Positions 32,801 through 43,200 of a stretch of 64,000 bases of DNA are shown here, in pieces. Numbering within the stretch: position 1 is the first letter of the stretch; every line of letters begins with the position of its first letter. Origin of the DNA: Latrodectus hesperus (lineage: Eukaryota > Arthropoda > Arachnida > Araneae > Theridiidae); contig CM075860.1 in NCBI GenBank assembly GCA_037975125.1, positions 42,507,282-42,571,281 of the forward strand, read 5' to 3'. A program made the translations under genes and the position numbers. The notes beneath the pieces are model-generated. The model saw only the letters and a list, made by a program, of their open reading frames with translations, was not told the DNA's origin and searched no databases.

Positions 32801-33508
32801 ATGTCCTGCTCCATTTTCACTGCTGAAGCAATTGCAATACTTCGTGCCCTTCAGCATATAGGTACGAAAAATTCCTATAGATTTTGCATTTACACTGACA
32901 GCATGAGTGTTTTAGAAGCTGTGGAGAATAATAATATTACTTGTCATCCGGTTGTGTCACAGATTTTTTGTATAGTAGACACTCTAAAGTGCAGGGGATA
33001 TGATATTGTTTTTTGTTGGATCCCAGGGCATGTAGGTCTTGATGGTAACGAGAGGGCTGATGCAGCTGCAAAGTCTGCATCTACTCCACTTCAGCCTTCC
33101 GTTCCACTTTGTGATGCGAGAAAAGGTGTGAAAAGTTTTGTGCATAAACTTTGGCAGGAATCATGGAGAATGCAAGTCACCAACAAATTGTATACCATAA
33201 CTTCATCTCTCATTTCATTTCCAGTTTTACCTTTACGGAGTGCGGATGTTAAATTAACCCGCCTTCGTATTGGACACACACGTTTCACTCATAAGCATCT
33301 ATTCCTAAATGAATTAAAACCTTGGTGTGAAACGTGTGATGAACCATACACTGTGTTTCATATTTTAATTTCATGTTCTGATTTTAACCAACATCGTTTT
33401 AAATATTTTAAGACTGATCTTTTAACGATGCGGGATTTGCTGGGCGAACCACCGCATCAAAATATTTTTGCTTTTTTAAGAAGCATTGGTTTTATTGATT
33501 ATATATAA
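29828..33508 (+). CDS. IL2 ORF2: endonuclease, reverse transcriptase, RNase H polyprotein
   Basis: The frame is open from the ORF1 stop and begins ITSFVSWNCHGLRSHH, the usual APE endonuclease start. No in-frame ATG precedes it; the first lies about 45 codons in, so the start is given as the open frame. Numbered from the TTG at 29861, endonuclease motifs are LQET (22-25), GDFNGH (120-125) and SDH (195-197). Reverse transcriptase motifs are SPGPDGVSYEML (437-448), NYRPIALTS (496-504), FFDIEKAYD (566-574), GVPQGCILSVTLF (624-636) and YVDD (656-659). RNase H residues are D956, E989, D1013 and D1067. A C-terminal WCETCDEPYTVFHILISC Cys/His motif ends the protein. It performs target-primed reverse transcription at a nicked chromosomal site. 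All catalytic residues are present, so the copy may be active. Clade: I/R1/Jockey group. Confidence 0.95.
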   Translation: MTSFVSWNCHGLRSHHDDIKSIISAYNPACVALQETFLKSNNNLSMRGFNSFRKDCGDDGAVSGGVCILTSNTFPSTAHTLNTTLQAVAVRIHTSCLLTVCSLYLPPHDVIRQEELDALIAQLPTPFLLLGDFNGHSSLWGSDDTNSRGRQIERLISDNSLCLLNTVEKTYFHVPTRTFHSLDLAICSPSLLPLLNLIVGNDLHNSDHFPLVISQTGGSSVEQRLPTYVYSRADWTLFTQLAVIDNEMVMIENIDESVYKVTETIINAADASIPKSSSIPFRRCKPWWNDECQKTYKKQRKLWGLFRRYPTTENLIAFKRAKALARRARRRSQKESWSRYVSSITSSTSSKQLWRKVKAANGIYREFSIPILKSGAAVYSSPKDIANVLGETFASVSSNDSYSPSFLRTKSRAERTPIRFNHGQALPYNCEFRMLELKRALQQANNTSPGPDGVSYEMLRHVTPDSLSNLLILFNRIWTENTFPSLWSEAIVIPVLKAGKDPSVPSNYRPIALTSCLCKTLERMVNARLVYVLEKKKCIPVNQSGFRKGRSTLDNIIYLETQIRNAFVRRNHLVSIFFDIEKAYDRTWRYGILRSLYDFGFRGNLPIFLKNFLCSRTFKVRIGTFYSDYFNQIEGVPQGCILSVTLFILHLSSILHNLSPSVHGTLYVDDLQISCEGSNMRLIERQLQTAVNKLAAWCAENGHTISPSKSRCVHFCRKTSIHSDPEILIDNTIIPVVSEMKFLGVIFDRKLTFLPHVLNLRKKCERSLNILRVLSNTSWGADRTSLLRIYQSIILSRIDYGCVVYGSARHSVLCRLDTVHHNALRICSGAFRTSPVQSLYAICHQLPLDLRRMQQSLNYYAKIMSDPHHPLHSMIPTPALKRLYHARPRSIPPFLYRIKSDLLLSDLHDVRIYSTDRTLHPPWYEPQIKIINPFAQFRKSNTTPVIFHQLYSSHRSQFDTYIPVYTDGSKSAGHVGIGIYVDNMCLSYNLSMSCSIFTAEAIAILRALQHIGTKNSYRFCIYTDSMSVLEAVENNNITCHPVVSQIFCIVDTLKCRGYDIVFCWIPGHVGLDGNERADAAAKSASTPLQPSVPLCDARKGVKSFVHKLWQESWRMQVTNKLYTITSSLISFPVLPLRSADVKLTRLRIGHTRFTHKHLFLNELKPWCETCDEPYTVFHILISCSDFNQHRFKYFKTDLLTMRDLLGEPPHQNIFAFLRSIGFIDYI

Positions 33509-33740
33509 TTTTAAATTAAAGATTTTTATTTAATTACTTATAACATTTTACAGATTTAGTTTAGATTTTTTTATCTTATATGTTTTAGATATAATTTAAT
33601 CATTTATATGTTGGGTGTTTGTCTATTTTTTATGTTAATAATTTTATAAATATTTCTTGTATTTTTAAAGAAATTTTAAAAGTTGATTGGTTTAAAAAAA
33701 TAAAAAAAATAATATAAAAATATTATACAAAAAAAAATTC

Positions 33741-33774
33741 TGGCGCAGCTTGTCCTCATTTGGACCTTGCGCCA
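33741..33774 (+). other. IL2 3'-terminal stem-loop
   Basis: TGGCGCA / TGCGCCA with inner GTCC / GGAC, then ATAAAACCC(AACC)n. Confidence 0.85.
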
Positions 33775-33797
33775 TAAAACCCAACCAACCAACCAAC

Positions 33798-33808
33798 AAT
33801 TACTCTTG
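33798..33808. repeat. Right target-site duplication of IL2
   Basis: AATTACTCTTG, identical to 28149-28159. IL1 ORF2 resumes directly. Confidence 0.93.
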
Positions 33809-35930
33809 CTAGGAGACAGCGTGTGGCCATTCTCAGCACACCATGCAGCAAGTTTGTTAACAGCTGTTTGTAGTTGTCTCTCAATTAAACGCATGTTAGA
33901 ACCCTCACATGAGATTTGCAGGTCATCAACATAAAGCGTGCCATATACAGGAGGTGAAATTTGATGAAGGATGCAACTTATGTACAAGTTAAAAAGTGTG
34001 ACACTTAAAATAGAGCCTTGGGGGACACCCTCGGCTTGAATAAAAGTATTGGAATATAATGTTCCAATACGTACTTTAAAAAAACGGGAGCGTAGAAAAT
34101 TTTTTAGGAATATCGGAAGATTACCCCGAAAGCCAAAACATATAATGTACGGAGAATTCCGTATCGCCATGTACGGTCATATGCCTTCTCGATGTCGAAG
34201 AAAATGGAAACCAGATGGTTCCTCCGCACAAAAGCGTTGCGGATTTGGGTTTCCAGGTAAGTAATATTATCAAGAGTGGATCTTCCTTTACGGAAGCCAC
34301 TCTGATTTATATGAATACATTTATTTATTTCTAGGACATATACGAGACGGGCGTTGACCATACGTTCGAGAGTCTTACACAAGCAACTCGTCAGAGCTAT
34401 TGGTCGATAACTTGAAGGAACAGAAGGATCCTTACCAGCCTTAAGGATCGGAATCACTATTGCTTCGCTCCAAAGTGATGGAAATTTATTTTCAGTCCAG
34501 ATCCTATTGAACAATAATAACAAGTTCAAAAGGGAATCTGGACTTAAATGACGAAGCATTTCATAGCTGATTCCATCAGGTCCTGGACTGGTATTATTGG
34601 CCTGCTGTAATGCTCTCTTCAATTCCAACACCCGAAATTCACAGTTGTAAGGAAAAGCTTGTCCATGGTTGAAATGAATTTGTGTTCGCTCAGCACGACT
34701 CTTTGTCCTTAAAAACGAAGGACTATAAGAGTCGTTGCTTGAGACGCTGGCAAATGTTTCACCAAGGACGTTAGCGATGTCCTTAGGAGAAGAATATAAA
34801 GCAGCTCCGGATTTCAAAATAGGAATTGAAAATTCTCTATATATTCCATTGGCTGCTTTCACTCTTCTCCACAACTGCTTACTGGATGTGGAAGAAGTAA
34901 TTGAGGATACATAGCGAGACCAGGATTCCTTCTGACTTCGTCGACGAGTTCTGCGAGCTAATGCTTTGGCTCTCTTAAAGGCGATAAGATTCTCCGTTGT
35001 GGGGTATCTTCTAAATAACCCCCATAACTTCCTCTGTTTCTTATAAGTTTTTTGACATTCATCATTCCACCAAGGTTTGCAACGCCTGTGTGGTATAGAG
35101 GAACACTTAGGTATTGATGCATCAGCTGCATTTATAATTGTTTCAGTGACCCTAGATACGGCATTATCAATATCATCGATCATAACCATTTCATTATCAA
35201 CAACTGCCAATTGTGTAAACAACGTCCAATCTGCCCGACTGTACACGTAAGTAGGTAAGCGTTGTCTTACACTACTACCTCCAGTCTGGGAGATGACGAG
35301 AGGAAAATGATCGCTATTATGCAGATCATTTCCTACATTTAAATTTAACAATGGCAGAAGAGATGGAGAACAGATGGCTAGATCGAGAGAATGAAACGTT
35401 CTTGTGGGTACATGGAAATATGTCTTCTCGTCGGTATTAAGCAGACAGAGACTATTATCTGAAATAAACCGCTCTATCTGCCGACCGCGAGAATTAGTAT
35501 TATCATTTCCCCACAAAGAACTATGGCCGTTAAAGTCACCTAACAACAGAAATGGTGTTGGCAGCTGATCTATTAATGCATCGAGTTCCTCTTGGCGGAT
35601 GACATCGTGTGGTGGCAAATACAAACTACAGACTGTCAACAAGCATGATGTGTGAATTCGCACAGCTACAGCCTGTAGAGTAGTATTCAATGGATGGGCA
35701 GTGCTGGGAAAAGTATTAGATGTTAATATACAAACACCTCCAGACACTGCACCATCGTCACCACAATCTTTTCTAAAGATTTTAAACCCACGCATGGGAA
35801 AGTTATTGCTGGACTTCAGGAATGTTTCCTGAAGTGCAACACATGCGGGGTTGTAGGCTGAAATTATAGACTTGATGTCATCAAGATGGGAACGCAAACC
35901 ATGGCAGTTCCAAGAAACAAAGGAAGTTAT
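33809..35930 (-). pseudogene. IL1 ORF2, proximal part: endonuclease and reverse transcriptase
   Basis: Open from the ORF1 stop overlap (35930) through the endonuclease (LQETFL, GDFNGHSSLWG, NSDHFPLV) and reverse transcriptase motifs SPGPDGISYEML, SYRPIALTSCL and FFDIEKAYDRTW. A one-base deletion near 34138, within a TATATGATTTTGG context in the other copies, shifts the frame. The shifted frame carries GFRGNLPIFLKN, GVPQGSILSVTLF and YVDDLQIS up to the IL2 insertion at 33808. The distal part is at 26602-28159. Confidence 0.92.
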
Positions 35931-37066
35931 TGTTTTGTTTGAAAAGCTCCTTTCCTGGAGCTGGAAAGCGTGTCATCTGACATCTCCTCGAGCGATAAGT
36001 CTTCGTCCGAGGGATGTAAGGAAACAGCGTCAGCCTCCAGGGACAAGGCTTTACGGGTGGATAGGGAGGGTCGGTTTGAACCCTCTTTTGCAGATTTTAA
36101 TTTGTACGCCTTCGTGACTCTTGATTTAGTCGTAGGAGCTTTTCTTTTACTTATTGAAGTAGATATGGATTTTGGCTTTGAAGTTGATGTTTGGGGCAAT
36201 CTAACAAGGGGAAGTGATATAGTTTCTGTTTGAGTACTAATGGATCTGGTGACTTTTTTTGTAACGGTTGCATAGCTTAACCCAGGCTTAGGACTGCGTG
36301 AGGTAACTTGATGTCGTGCCTCAGGGTATGAACAATTTGTAGTGACTTTTATCGTGGTGATTTCCTTCTCAAATGCCCACTGTGGACAACTTCGAGAATA
36401 GGAGGGATGGTCTCCTTTACAATTGACACATTTCTCCTTCGCTGTGCAGGTCGAGCTATCGTGGCCAACTACAGCGCAACGTGCGCAAGTAAGTTGGCCC
36501 CTGCAAGCGTTTCTCGAATGTCCAAATCGTTGGCATTGGAAGCATCGCAGCGGATTTGGAATATATGGCCGGACGGGTAAATTCAGATAAGCAGCTTTAA
36601 TGTGCTGTGGAAGGTCTGGAGACGCAAAAGTCAGAATGAGATGTTTCGTATCAATAAACTTCCCATCTCTTCTGACTGTAATACGTCTGACTTCACAGAC
36701 CTTCTGACTACTTAGATTTTCAAGAATTTCATCCGTCGGCGTATTCAACAAATCTTTTGCGGATATAACACCACGAGAAAAGTTTAAACTCCCATGAGGT
36801 GACACAGTTACCTCTATATTTCCTAACAATTTCAAGTTAGATAGCAGATTAGCCTGAGTTGCATTTGCAACCTCAATCATCAAGTCACCGGATCTCATTT
36901 TACGTATACTTTTAACTTCCCCTATATTTCCAGATATTCCTTTTTCAATTAGGAATGGGGACACCTTTTCAAAAGTTCCCTCCTTCCTTTTAATTACAAA
37001 GTATTTTACATTTGATATATCAATTAGTTGCTCCCGTGGGAGATATGAAAATTTTTGTTTCTCCAT
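35927..37066 (-). CDS. IL1 ORF1: Gag-like protein, about 379 aa
   Basis: The start at 37066 (MEKQKFSYLPREQ) is chosen by homology; the frame is open 26 codons further upstream through the leader. Zinc knuckles are CFQCQRFGHSRNAC, CARCAVVGHDSSTC and CVNCKGDHPSYSRSC. The acidic C-terminus HPSDEDLSLEEMSDDT is conserved. It is full length with no internal stop, although its partner ORF2 is dead, so it could only act in trans. Confidence 0.9.
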   Translation of the reverse strand: MEKQKFSYLPREQLIDISNVKYFVIKRKEGTFEKVSPFLIEKGISGNIGEVKSIRKMRSGDLMIEVANATQANLLSNLKLLGNIEVTVSPHGSLNFSRGVISAKDLLNTPTDEILENLSSQKVCEVRRITVRRDGKFIDTKHLILTFASPDLPQHIKAAYLNLPVRPYIPNPLRCFQCQRFGHSRNACRGQLTCARCAVVGHDSSTCTAKEKCVNCKGDHPSYSRSCPQWAFEKEITTIKVTTNCSYPEARHQVTSRSPKPGLSYATVTKKVTRSISTQTETISLPLVRLPQTSTSKPKSISTSISKRKAPTTKSRVTKAYKLKSAKEGSNRPSLSTRKALSLEADAVSLHPSDEDLSLEEMSDDTLSSSRKGAFQTKQ

Positions 37067-37600
37067 AGATTTTATCATAAAATTTCGGGACCTGACCGCA
37101 CCACCCACCACCGAGTCCAACAAGGGGATGCAGACCAGCTGCACCAGTGCTAGCCAGGTCCTATACGCTCACAGTACATCCCTGAAGTGGCCTCCACCCT
37201 TAACGAGTCACCCAGTAGATGTACCGATCGCTTGATCCATAAAGCCGATTGATGTGCTGAGGACCACAACACACCTCCCGTTTACCTGAAGCAGAGGCCA
37301 AAGTAATGTGTTGGTCTCTGGGGGCCTCAATTACCAGGACCCTCCTTTCCAGGGACACGGGTCTCCACGCACGGCAAACACGTGGGTGATTTAGTCCCCA
37401 AGAGGAGCTAATAGCAACAGAGCGGCGAAAGCTACTCAAGGGGAGCCCTCAACCTCTTGCGAGGCAACCACACTGAGGGAGAAGAGGAAGAAAAAGCAGA
37501 AGAGTAGAGGAGAGAAGAAAAGAAAGAAGAGGACAGATCACTGGGGTACCTCGGGATTGTGATACCCGTGTTTACCTAAAGAAGGTAAACCCCCTGAGGG
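37067..37600 (-). promoter_or_regulatory. IL1 5' leader
   Basis: Same architecture as IL2: structured 5' end, pyrimidine tract, ATG-less open frame (37200-37439), and GT..AG boundaries at 37285 and 37093 (193 nt). In this copy and in IL2 an extra A after the acceptor puts a spliced product out of frame with ORF1. Confidence 0.6.
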
Positions 37601-37615
37601 ATAAATGAAGATAGG
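37601..37615. repeat. Right target-site duplication of IL1
   Basis: ATAAATGAAGATAGG, identical to 26332-26346. Confidence 0.95.
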
Positions 37616-38097
37616 AGTGTTATACAGATTACTAAAATATATATACAAAGTATTTACAGATGTCATTCCAGTAAGCTATCGAGAAGAAAAGGATTATTTT
37701 GGTACAAAATTGGTAAGAGTTATGATGAGTGAGATTAAATTATTATTTACGAGTATAATTATAAAAGACACAGGCAGTTACCATATTGATTTGAAGTGAT
37801 GGAATGAAGTCACTGGAGGATCTGCAGTTCTTGTTGAGGAGATTTCGCTCTAGAGATAGGAAGAGAAAAAAGTTAAATATTTAAAATTATGGATGATTAT
37901 GAAGTAGACCTTGATCGCTGGTTGATTGAAGAGAGAGTTGCTAGGTTAACTTGATGTTGAGTTCTATTGTTGACTTGATGATTTGAGATTGGTATCCATT
38001 ATTCGTGTTGATTTGGTTTTCAAATTATTGGTTGCTGGAAGAAGATGTTTTACAGGATTTAATAGGAGTTGGTTGTCTATGATGTGTTTGGGTTCTA
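37616..38097 (-). other. AL5 proximal 3'UTR
   Basis: AT-rich and non-coding, between the AL5 ORF2 stop (38098) and the IL1 insertion point. Confidence 0.75.
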
Positions 38098-38577
38098 CTA
38101 GGAGGATTCTGAATCTGATGATGTCGTTGTTGGGAACTCTGTTAATTTTGGGTTTAGGCATATATTAAGATCCTTAGACATCAAGAATTTTGCTATATCA
38201 CACAATTTTTTCTTCCTGTGTGGACATTTTAAAATGAAGTTCATGAATTGTTCGTTGGTTTGATTTTGAGATTTTTTGATGTGATGATTTTTGGTGAGAG
38301 TACAGTTTAGGATGTAGTGGTAGTTGCTTCCTATAGAGCCACAAATGCATTTATTTGACAGTGATTTTTTGATTTTGAAGTAATATTCTGGGAAAGGTCC
38401 GTGGCCCGTCAGAAAGTAGTTAAGTAGGGGATTAGAATAACAGCTTTCTGTGGAAACTTTTGGTAAAATGTGAAAGGTTGTGCGTCCTGAAGATGATTCG
38501 TTCCAGTAAATTTGCCATTTTTGTATGGTTGTAACTTTAAGATGATACTTTACGGTTGCCCTTGACCATGGGAGTTA
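38098..38577 (-). pseudogene. AL5 ORF2 C-terminal fragment
   Basis: Uninterrupted from LPWSRATVKYHLK through HILPKVSTESCYSNPLLNYF, the Cys/His motif CICGSIGSNYHYILNC and KCPHRKKKLCDIAKFL to a double TAG at 38095-38100. Upstream domains are absent because IL3 starts at 38578. The missing part is not found on the other side of the IL3-IL5 cluster. Confidence 0.88.
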
Positions 38578-39110
38578 CCCCTCAGGGGGTTTACCTTCTT
38601 TAGGTAAACACGGGTGTCACAATCCCGAGGTACCCTAGTGATCTGTCCTCTTCTTTCTTTTCCTCTCTCCTCTACACTTCTGCTTTTTCTTCCTCTTCTC
38701 CCTCAGTGTGGTTGCCTCGCATGAGGTTGAGGGCTCCCCTTGAGTAGCTTTCGCCGCTCTGTTGCTATTAGCTATTCTTGGGGACTAAATCACCCACGTG
38801 TTTGCCGTGCGTGGAGACCCGTGTCCCTGGAAAGGAGGATCCTGGTAATTGAGGCCTCCAGAGACCAACACATTGCTTTGGCCTCTGCTTCAGGTAAACG
38901 GGAGGTGTGTTGTGGTCCTCAGCACATCAATCGGCTTTATGGATCAAGCGATCGGTACATCTACTGGGTGACTCGTTAAGGGTGGAGGCCACTTCAGGGA
39001 TGTACTGTGAGCGTATAGGACCTGGCTAGCACTGGTGCAGCTGGTCTGCATCCCCTTGTTGGACTCGGTGGTGGGTGGTGCCGTCAGGTCCCGAATTTTC
39101 CATTTTGGAT
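38578..39110 (+). promoter_or_regulatory. IL3 5' leader
   Basis: Structured end, pyrimidine tract, ATG-less open frame 38740-38979, and potential 194-nt intron 38894-39087. Here a spliced join (GCTTCAG|GTCCCG) keeps the upstream open frame in phase with ORF1 (LASASG-PEFSILDMETNN). Confidence 0.6.
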
Positions 39111-40246
39111 ATGGAAACAAATAATTCTATTCTCCCACGGGAGCACACTTTGACAATATTAAATGCAAAATTTTATGTAATTAAAAGGAAAGAGGGAACA
39201 TTTGATACAGTATCCCCTTTCCTCATTCAAAAAGCTATTGCAGGCACGATCGGTGATGTGAAGAGCATCAGAAAATTACGTTCTGGTGACCTAATGGTAG
39301 AAGTTGCATCAAAAACACAAGCAACCTTGATTGCAAATATGAATATGCTGGCTAACCTTGAGGTGTCTGTCTCACCTCATACAAACCTTAACTTTTCTCG
39401 TGGTGTGATATCCGCCAAGGATTTGTTTAACACGCCTACGGATGAAATACTAGAAAATCTAAAAGAGCAAAAGGTCTGTGCAGTAAAACGCATTACTGTC
39501 AGGAGAGATGATAAAGTTATTAATACTAAACATCTGATCCTGACATTTGCGACGCCAGACCTACCGCAGCATATTAAAGCTGCGTATATGCATCTCTCCG
39601 TTAGGCCATTTATTCCAAATCCTTTGCGTTGTTTCCAGTGCCAGAGATTTGGTCACTCTAAAGCGGCATGCAGAGGCAAACTGACTTGCGCTCGCTGCGC
39701 AGCAGTTGGCCACGACAGTTCATCCTGTACTGCAAAGGAGATGTGTGTCAACTGTAAAGGTGACCACCCCTCCTACGCTAAAAGTTGTCCTATCTGGATA
39801 CTGGAAAAGGAGATCACCACCACGAAAGTTAAGAATAATATTTCATATCCTGAGGCGAGACGTACTGTTACAGCTCGTACACCTCAAGTTGGAGTTAGCT
39901 ATGCAACTGCCGCCGCAAAAGTCACCAGAACGACTAGTACACAAACAGATGCTCTCTCACTACCGATTGTTAAATTACCCCTACATCTGCACACAAGCCA
40001 AAATCGACATCCACATTGACTACTCGAAGAAAAGCTCCGATGGCTAAATCTAAAGCCGTAAAGGCTTTAAAACTGAAATCAGCAAAAGAGGGCATTATTA
40101 GGCCCTCCATATCCACCCGTAAAGCCTTAAACCTTGAGGCTGACGCCGTATATCTACATCCCTCGGACGAAGATCTGTCACTCGAGGAGATGTCAGATGA
40201 CATGCCTTCCAGCTCCGGGAAAGGAGCTTTTCAAATTCAACAATAA
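39111..40246 (+). pseudogene. IL3 ORF1, one-base frameshift
   Basis: METNNSILPREHT start. Zinc knuckles are CFQCQRFGHSKAAC, CARCAAVGHDSSSC and CVNCKGDHPSYAKSC. Relative to IL4, a T is missing in ACCCCTTACATC near 39980, so the frame ends at 40019. The Lys/Ser-rich C-terminus continues in another frame (MAKSKAVKALKLKSAKEG) to 40246. The truncated protein would keep all three knuckles. Confidence 0.9.
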
Positions 40247-43200
40247 CTTCCTTTGTTTCTTGGAACTGCCATGGTTTGCGCTCTCATCATGATGACATCA
40301 AGTCTATAATTTCAGTTTACAACCCCGCATGTGTTGCACTTCAGGAAACATTCCTGAAGTCCAGCAATAACATTTCCATGCGTGGGTTTAAAAGCTTTAG
40401 AAAAGACTGTGGTGACGATGGTGCAGTGTCTGGAGGTGTTTGTATATTAAAATCTAATACTTTTCCCAGCACTGCCCATCCATTGAATACTACTCTACAG
40501 GCTGTTGCTGTGAGAATTCACACATCATGTTTGTTGACAGTCTGTAGTTTATATTTGCCACCACACGATGTCATCCGCCAAGAGGAACTTGATGCATTAA
40601 TAGATCAGCTGCCAACACCATTTCTGATGTTAGGTGACTTTAACGGCCATAGTTCTTTGTGGGGAAATGATGATACTAATTCTCGCGGTCGGCAGATAGA
40701 GCGGTTTATTTCAGATAATAGTCTTTGTCTGCTGAATACCGACGAGAAGACATATTTCCATGTACCCACAAGAACGTTTCATTCTCTCGATCTAGCCATC
40801 TGTTCTCCATCTCTTCTGCCATTGTTAAATCTAATAGTAGGAAATGATCTGCACAACAGCGATCATTTTCCTCTCGTCATCTCCCAGACTGGAGGTAGTA
40901 GTGTAAGACAACGCTTACCTACTTACGTGTACAGTCGGGCAGATTGGACGTTATTTACACAATTGGCAGTTGTTGATAACGAAATGGTTACGATCGATAA
41001 TATTGATAATGCCGTATTTAAAGTCACTGAAACAATTATAAATGCAGCTGAGGCATCAATACCAAAAAGTTCCTCTTTATCACACCGGCGTTGCAAACCA
41101 TGGTGGAATGATGAATGTAAACAAACTTATAAAAAACAAAGGAAGTTATGGGGGTTATTTCGGAGGTACAAGAGAGCAAAAGCATTAGCTCGCAGAGCTC
41201 GTCGTCGAAGTCAGAAGGAATCCTGGTCCTGCTATGTATCTTCAATAATATCTTCAACTTCCAGTAAGCAGTTGTGGAGAAGGGTGAAAGCAGCCAATGG
41301 AATTTATAGAGAATTTTCTATTCCTATTTTAAAATCCGGAGCTGCTATATACTCTTCTCCTACGGAAATTGCTAACGTCCTTGGTGAAGCATTCGCTAAC
41401 GTCTCAAGATCGAACTCTTGTAGTCCTTCGTTCCTGAGGACTAAGATTCGTGCTGAGCGAGTACCAATTAGCTTCAACCATGGACAAATTTTACCTTACA
41501 ACTGTAAATTTGGAATGTTTGAATTGAAGAAAGCTTTACAGCAGGCCAAAAACACCAGTCCAGGACCTGATGGAATCAGCTATCTCATGCTTCAACATTT
41601 GAGTCCAGACTCCCTATTGAACTTACTTTACATGTTCAATAGGATCTGGACGGAAAATGAATTTCCATCTCTATGGCAAGAAGCAATAGTGATTCCTGTC
41701 CTAAAGGCTGGTAAGGATCCTTCAGATCCTTCAAATTATCGACCAATTGCTCTGACGAGTTGCTTATGTAAGACTCTTGAACGTATGGTCAACGCCCGTC
41801 TCGTATATGTCTTAGAAAAAAATAAATGTATACATATTAATCAGAGTGGCTTCCGTAAAGGGAGATCCACTCTTGATAATATCACATATTTGGAGACCCA
41901 AATCCGCAATGCTTTTGTGCGGAGAAACCATCTGGTCTCCATTTTCTTTGACATCGAGAAGGCATACGACCGTACATGGCGATATGGAATTCTCCGTACA
42001 TTATATGATTTTGGCTTTCGGGGTAATCTGCCGATATTCCTACAGAATTTTTTATGCTCCCGTGGTTTTAAAGTACGTATTGGAAACTATATGTCCAATA
42101 CTTTTATACAATCTGAGGGTGTTCCTCAGGGCTCTATTTTAAGCGTCATACTTTTTAGCCTCTTCATCAGTAACATTCTTCATCAACTTCCATCATCAGT
42201 AAATGGTACTTTGTTTGTTGACGACCTGCAAATATCGTGCGAGGGGTCGAATATGAGATTAATTGAGAGACAACTGCAAACAGCAGTTAATATACTTGCT
42301 GCATGGTGTGCTGCGAATGGCCATACCTTATCACCAAGCAAGAGTAAATGTGTCCACTTCTGCAGAAAGACTAGCCTGCATAATGATCCAATAATTTACA
42401 TCAACAACACTCCAATACAAGTAGTCAATGAAATAAAAATTTTGGGTATTATCTTTGACCGAAAATTAACTTTTCTTCCGCATGTCTTATATTTGCGGAA
42501 GAAGTGTGAGCGATCGCTTAATATCCTCAAGGTGTTGTCAAACACATCTTGGGGTGCAGATCGCACATCACTACTTAGAATTTATCAGTCATTGATTCTT
42601 TCCCGCATTGACTACGGATGTGTAGTTTATGGATCGGCTAGATCTTCTGTTTTACGAAGATTGGACACAGTTCATCACTCTGGTTTGAGGATATGCTCTG
42701 GGGCATTCCGCACATCCCCCGTCCAGAGTCTATACGTGGTTTGCCATCAATTACCATTAGACCTGAGACGTATGCAGCAGTCTCTCAGTTATTATGCTAA
42801 GATCATGTCGACCCCTGATCATCCGTTACGTTCTATGATTCCTAATGCCTCTTTGAAACGACTATATGATGCTCGTCCATTGAGCATCCCTCCTTTTCTC
42901 ACAAGAGCCAAATCTCATCTCTGGCTCACAGACGTATGTGATGTTCGGATAGAGTCAATTAATCAGTTTCTCTATCCACCTTGGTATGAACCAACAAATA
43001 CCTTCATAAATACCTTTGCTCAATTTAGAAAATCGGACACAACACCTATTGTTTCTCATCGCTGTCAGAATCAATTATACAAACCTGTATTCACAGATGG
43101 TTCTAAAACAGCAGGACATGTGGGCTGTGGAGTTTTTATTAATAATACAGATTTTACTTACAGCCTACATTCGTCCTGCTCCATCTTTACTGCTGAAGCA

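Larger units (their letters stand above)
28160..33797 (+). mobile_element. IL2: full-length, apparently intact interspersed LINE
   Basis: Runs from CCCCTCAGGGGTTTGCC to (AACC)n, 5.64 kb, with both ORFs open. It is inserted in ORF2 of IL1 with an 11-bp duplication. It is the best copy in the window and the reference for the family: 5' leader about 535 nt, ORF1 378 aa, ORF2 about 1,220 codons, 3'UTR about 290 nt. Confidence 0.96.
26347..37600 (-). mobile_element. IL1: full-length interspersed LINE, interrupted by IL2
   Basis: The 5' terminus CCCTCAGGGGGTTTACC is at 37600 and the 3' (AACC)n tail at 26347. It is flanked by 15-bp duplications. IL2 plus its 11-bp duplication interrupts ORF2 (28160-33808). 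The uninterrupted length would be about 5.6 kb. It carries one frameshift and the IL2 insertion. Confidence 0.95.
25016..38577 (-). mobile_element. AL5: array LINE split by nested IL1 and IL2
   Basis: Two pieces: 25016-26346 (3' end and distal 3'UTR) and 37616-38577 (proximal 3'UTR and ORF2 C-terminus). They are separated by IL1, with the 15-bp duplication ATAAATGAAGATAGG at 26332-26346 and 37601-37615. The upper end is lost at the IL3 junction (38577/38578). Confidence 0.85.

Noticed and set aside
36000..36240. 81- and 87-aa plus-strand ORFs near 36 kb (and equivalents at 29.5, 40.0, 45.2 and 62.0 kb)
   Set aside because: They are antisense shadows of the conserved Ser/Lys-rich and acidic C-terminus of IL ORF1.
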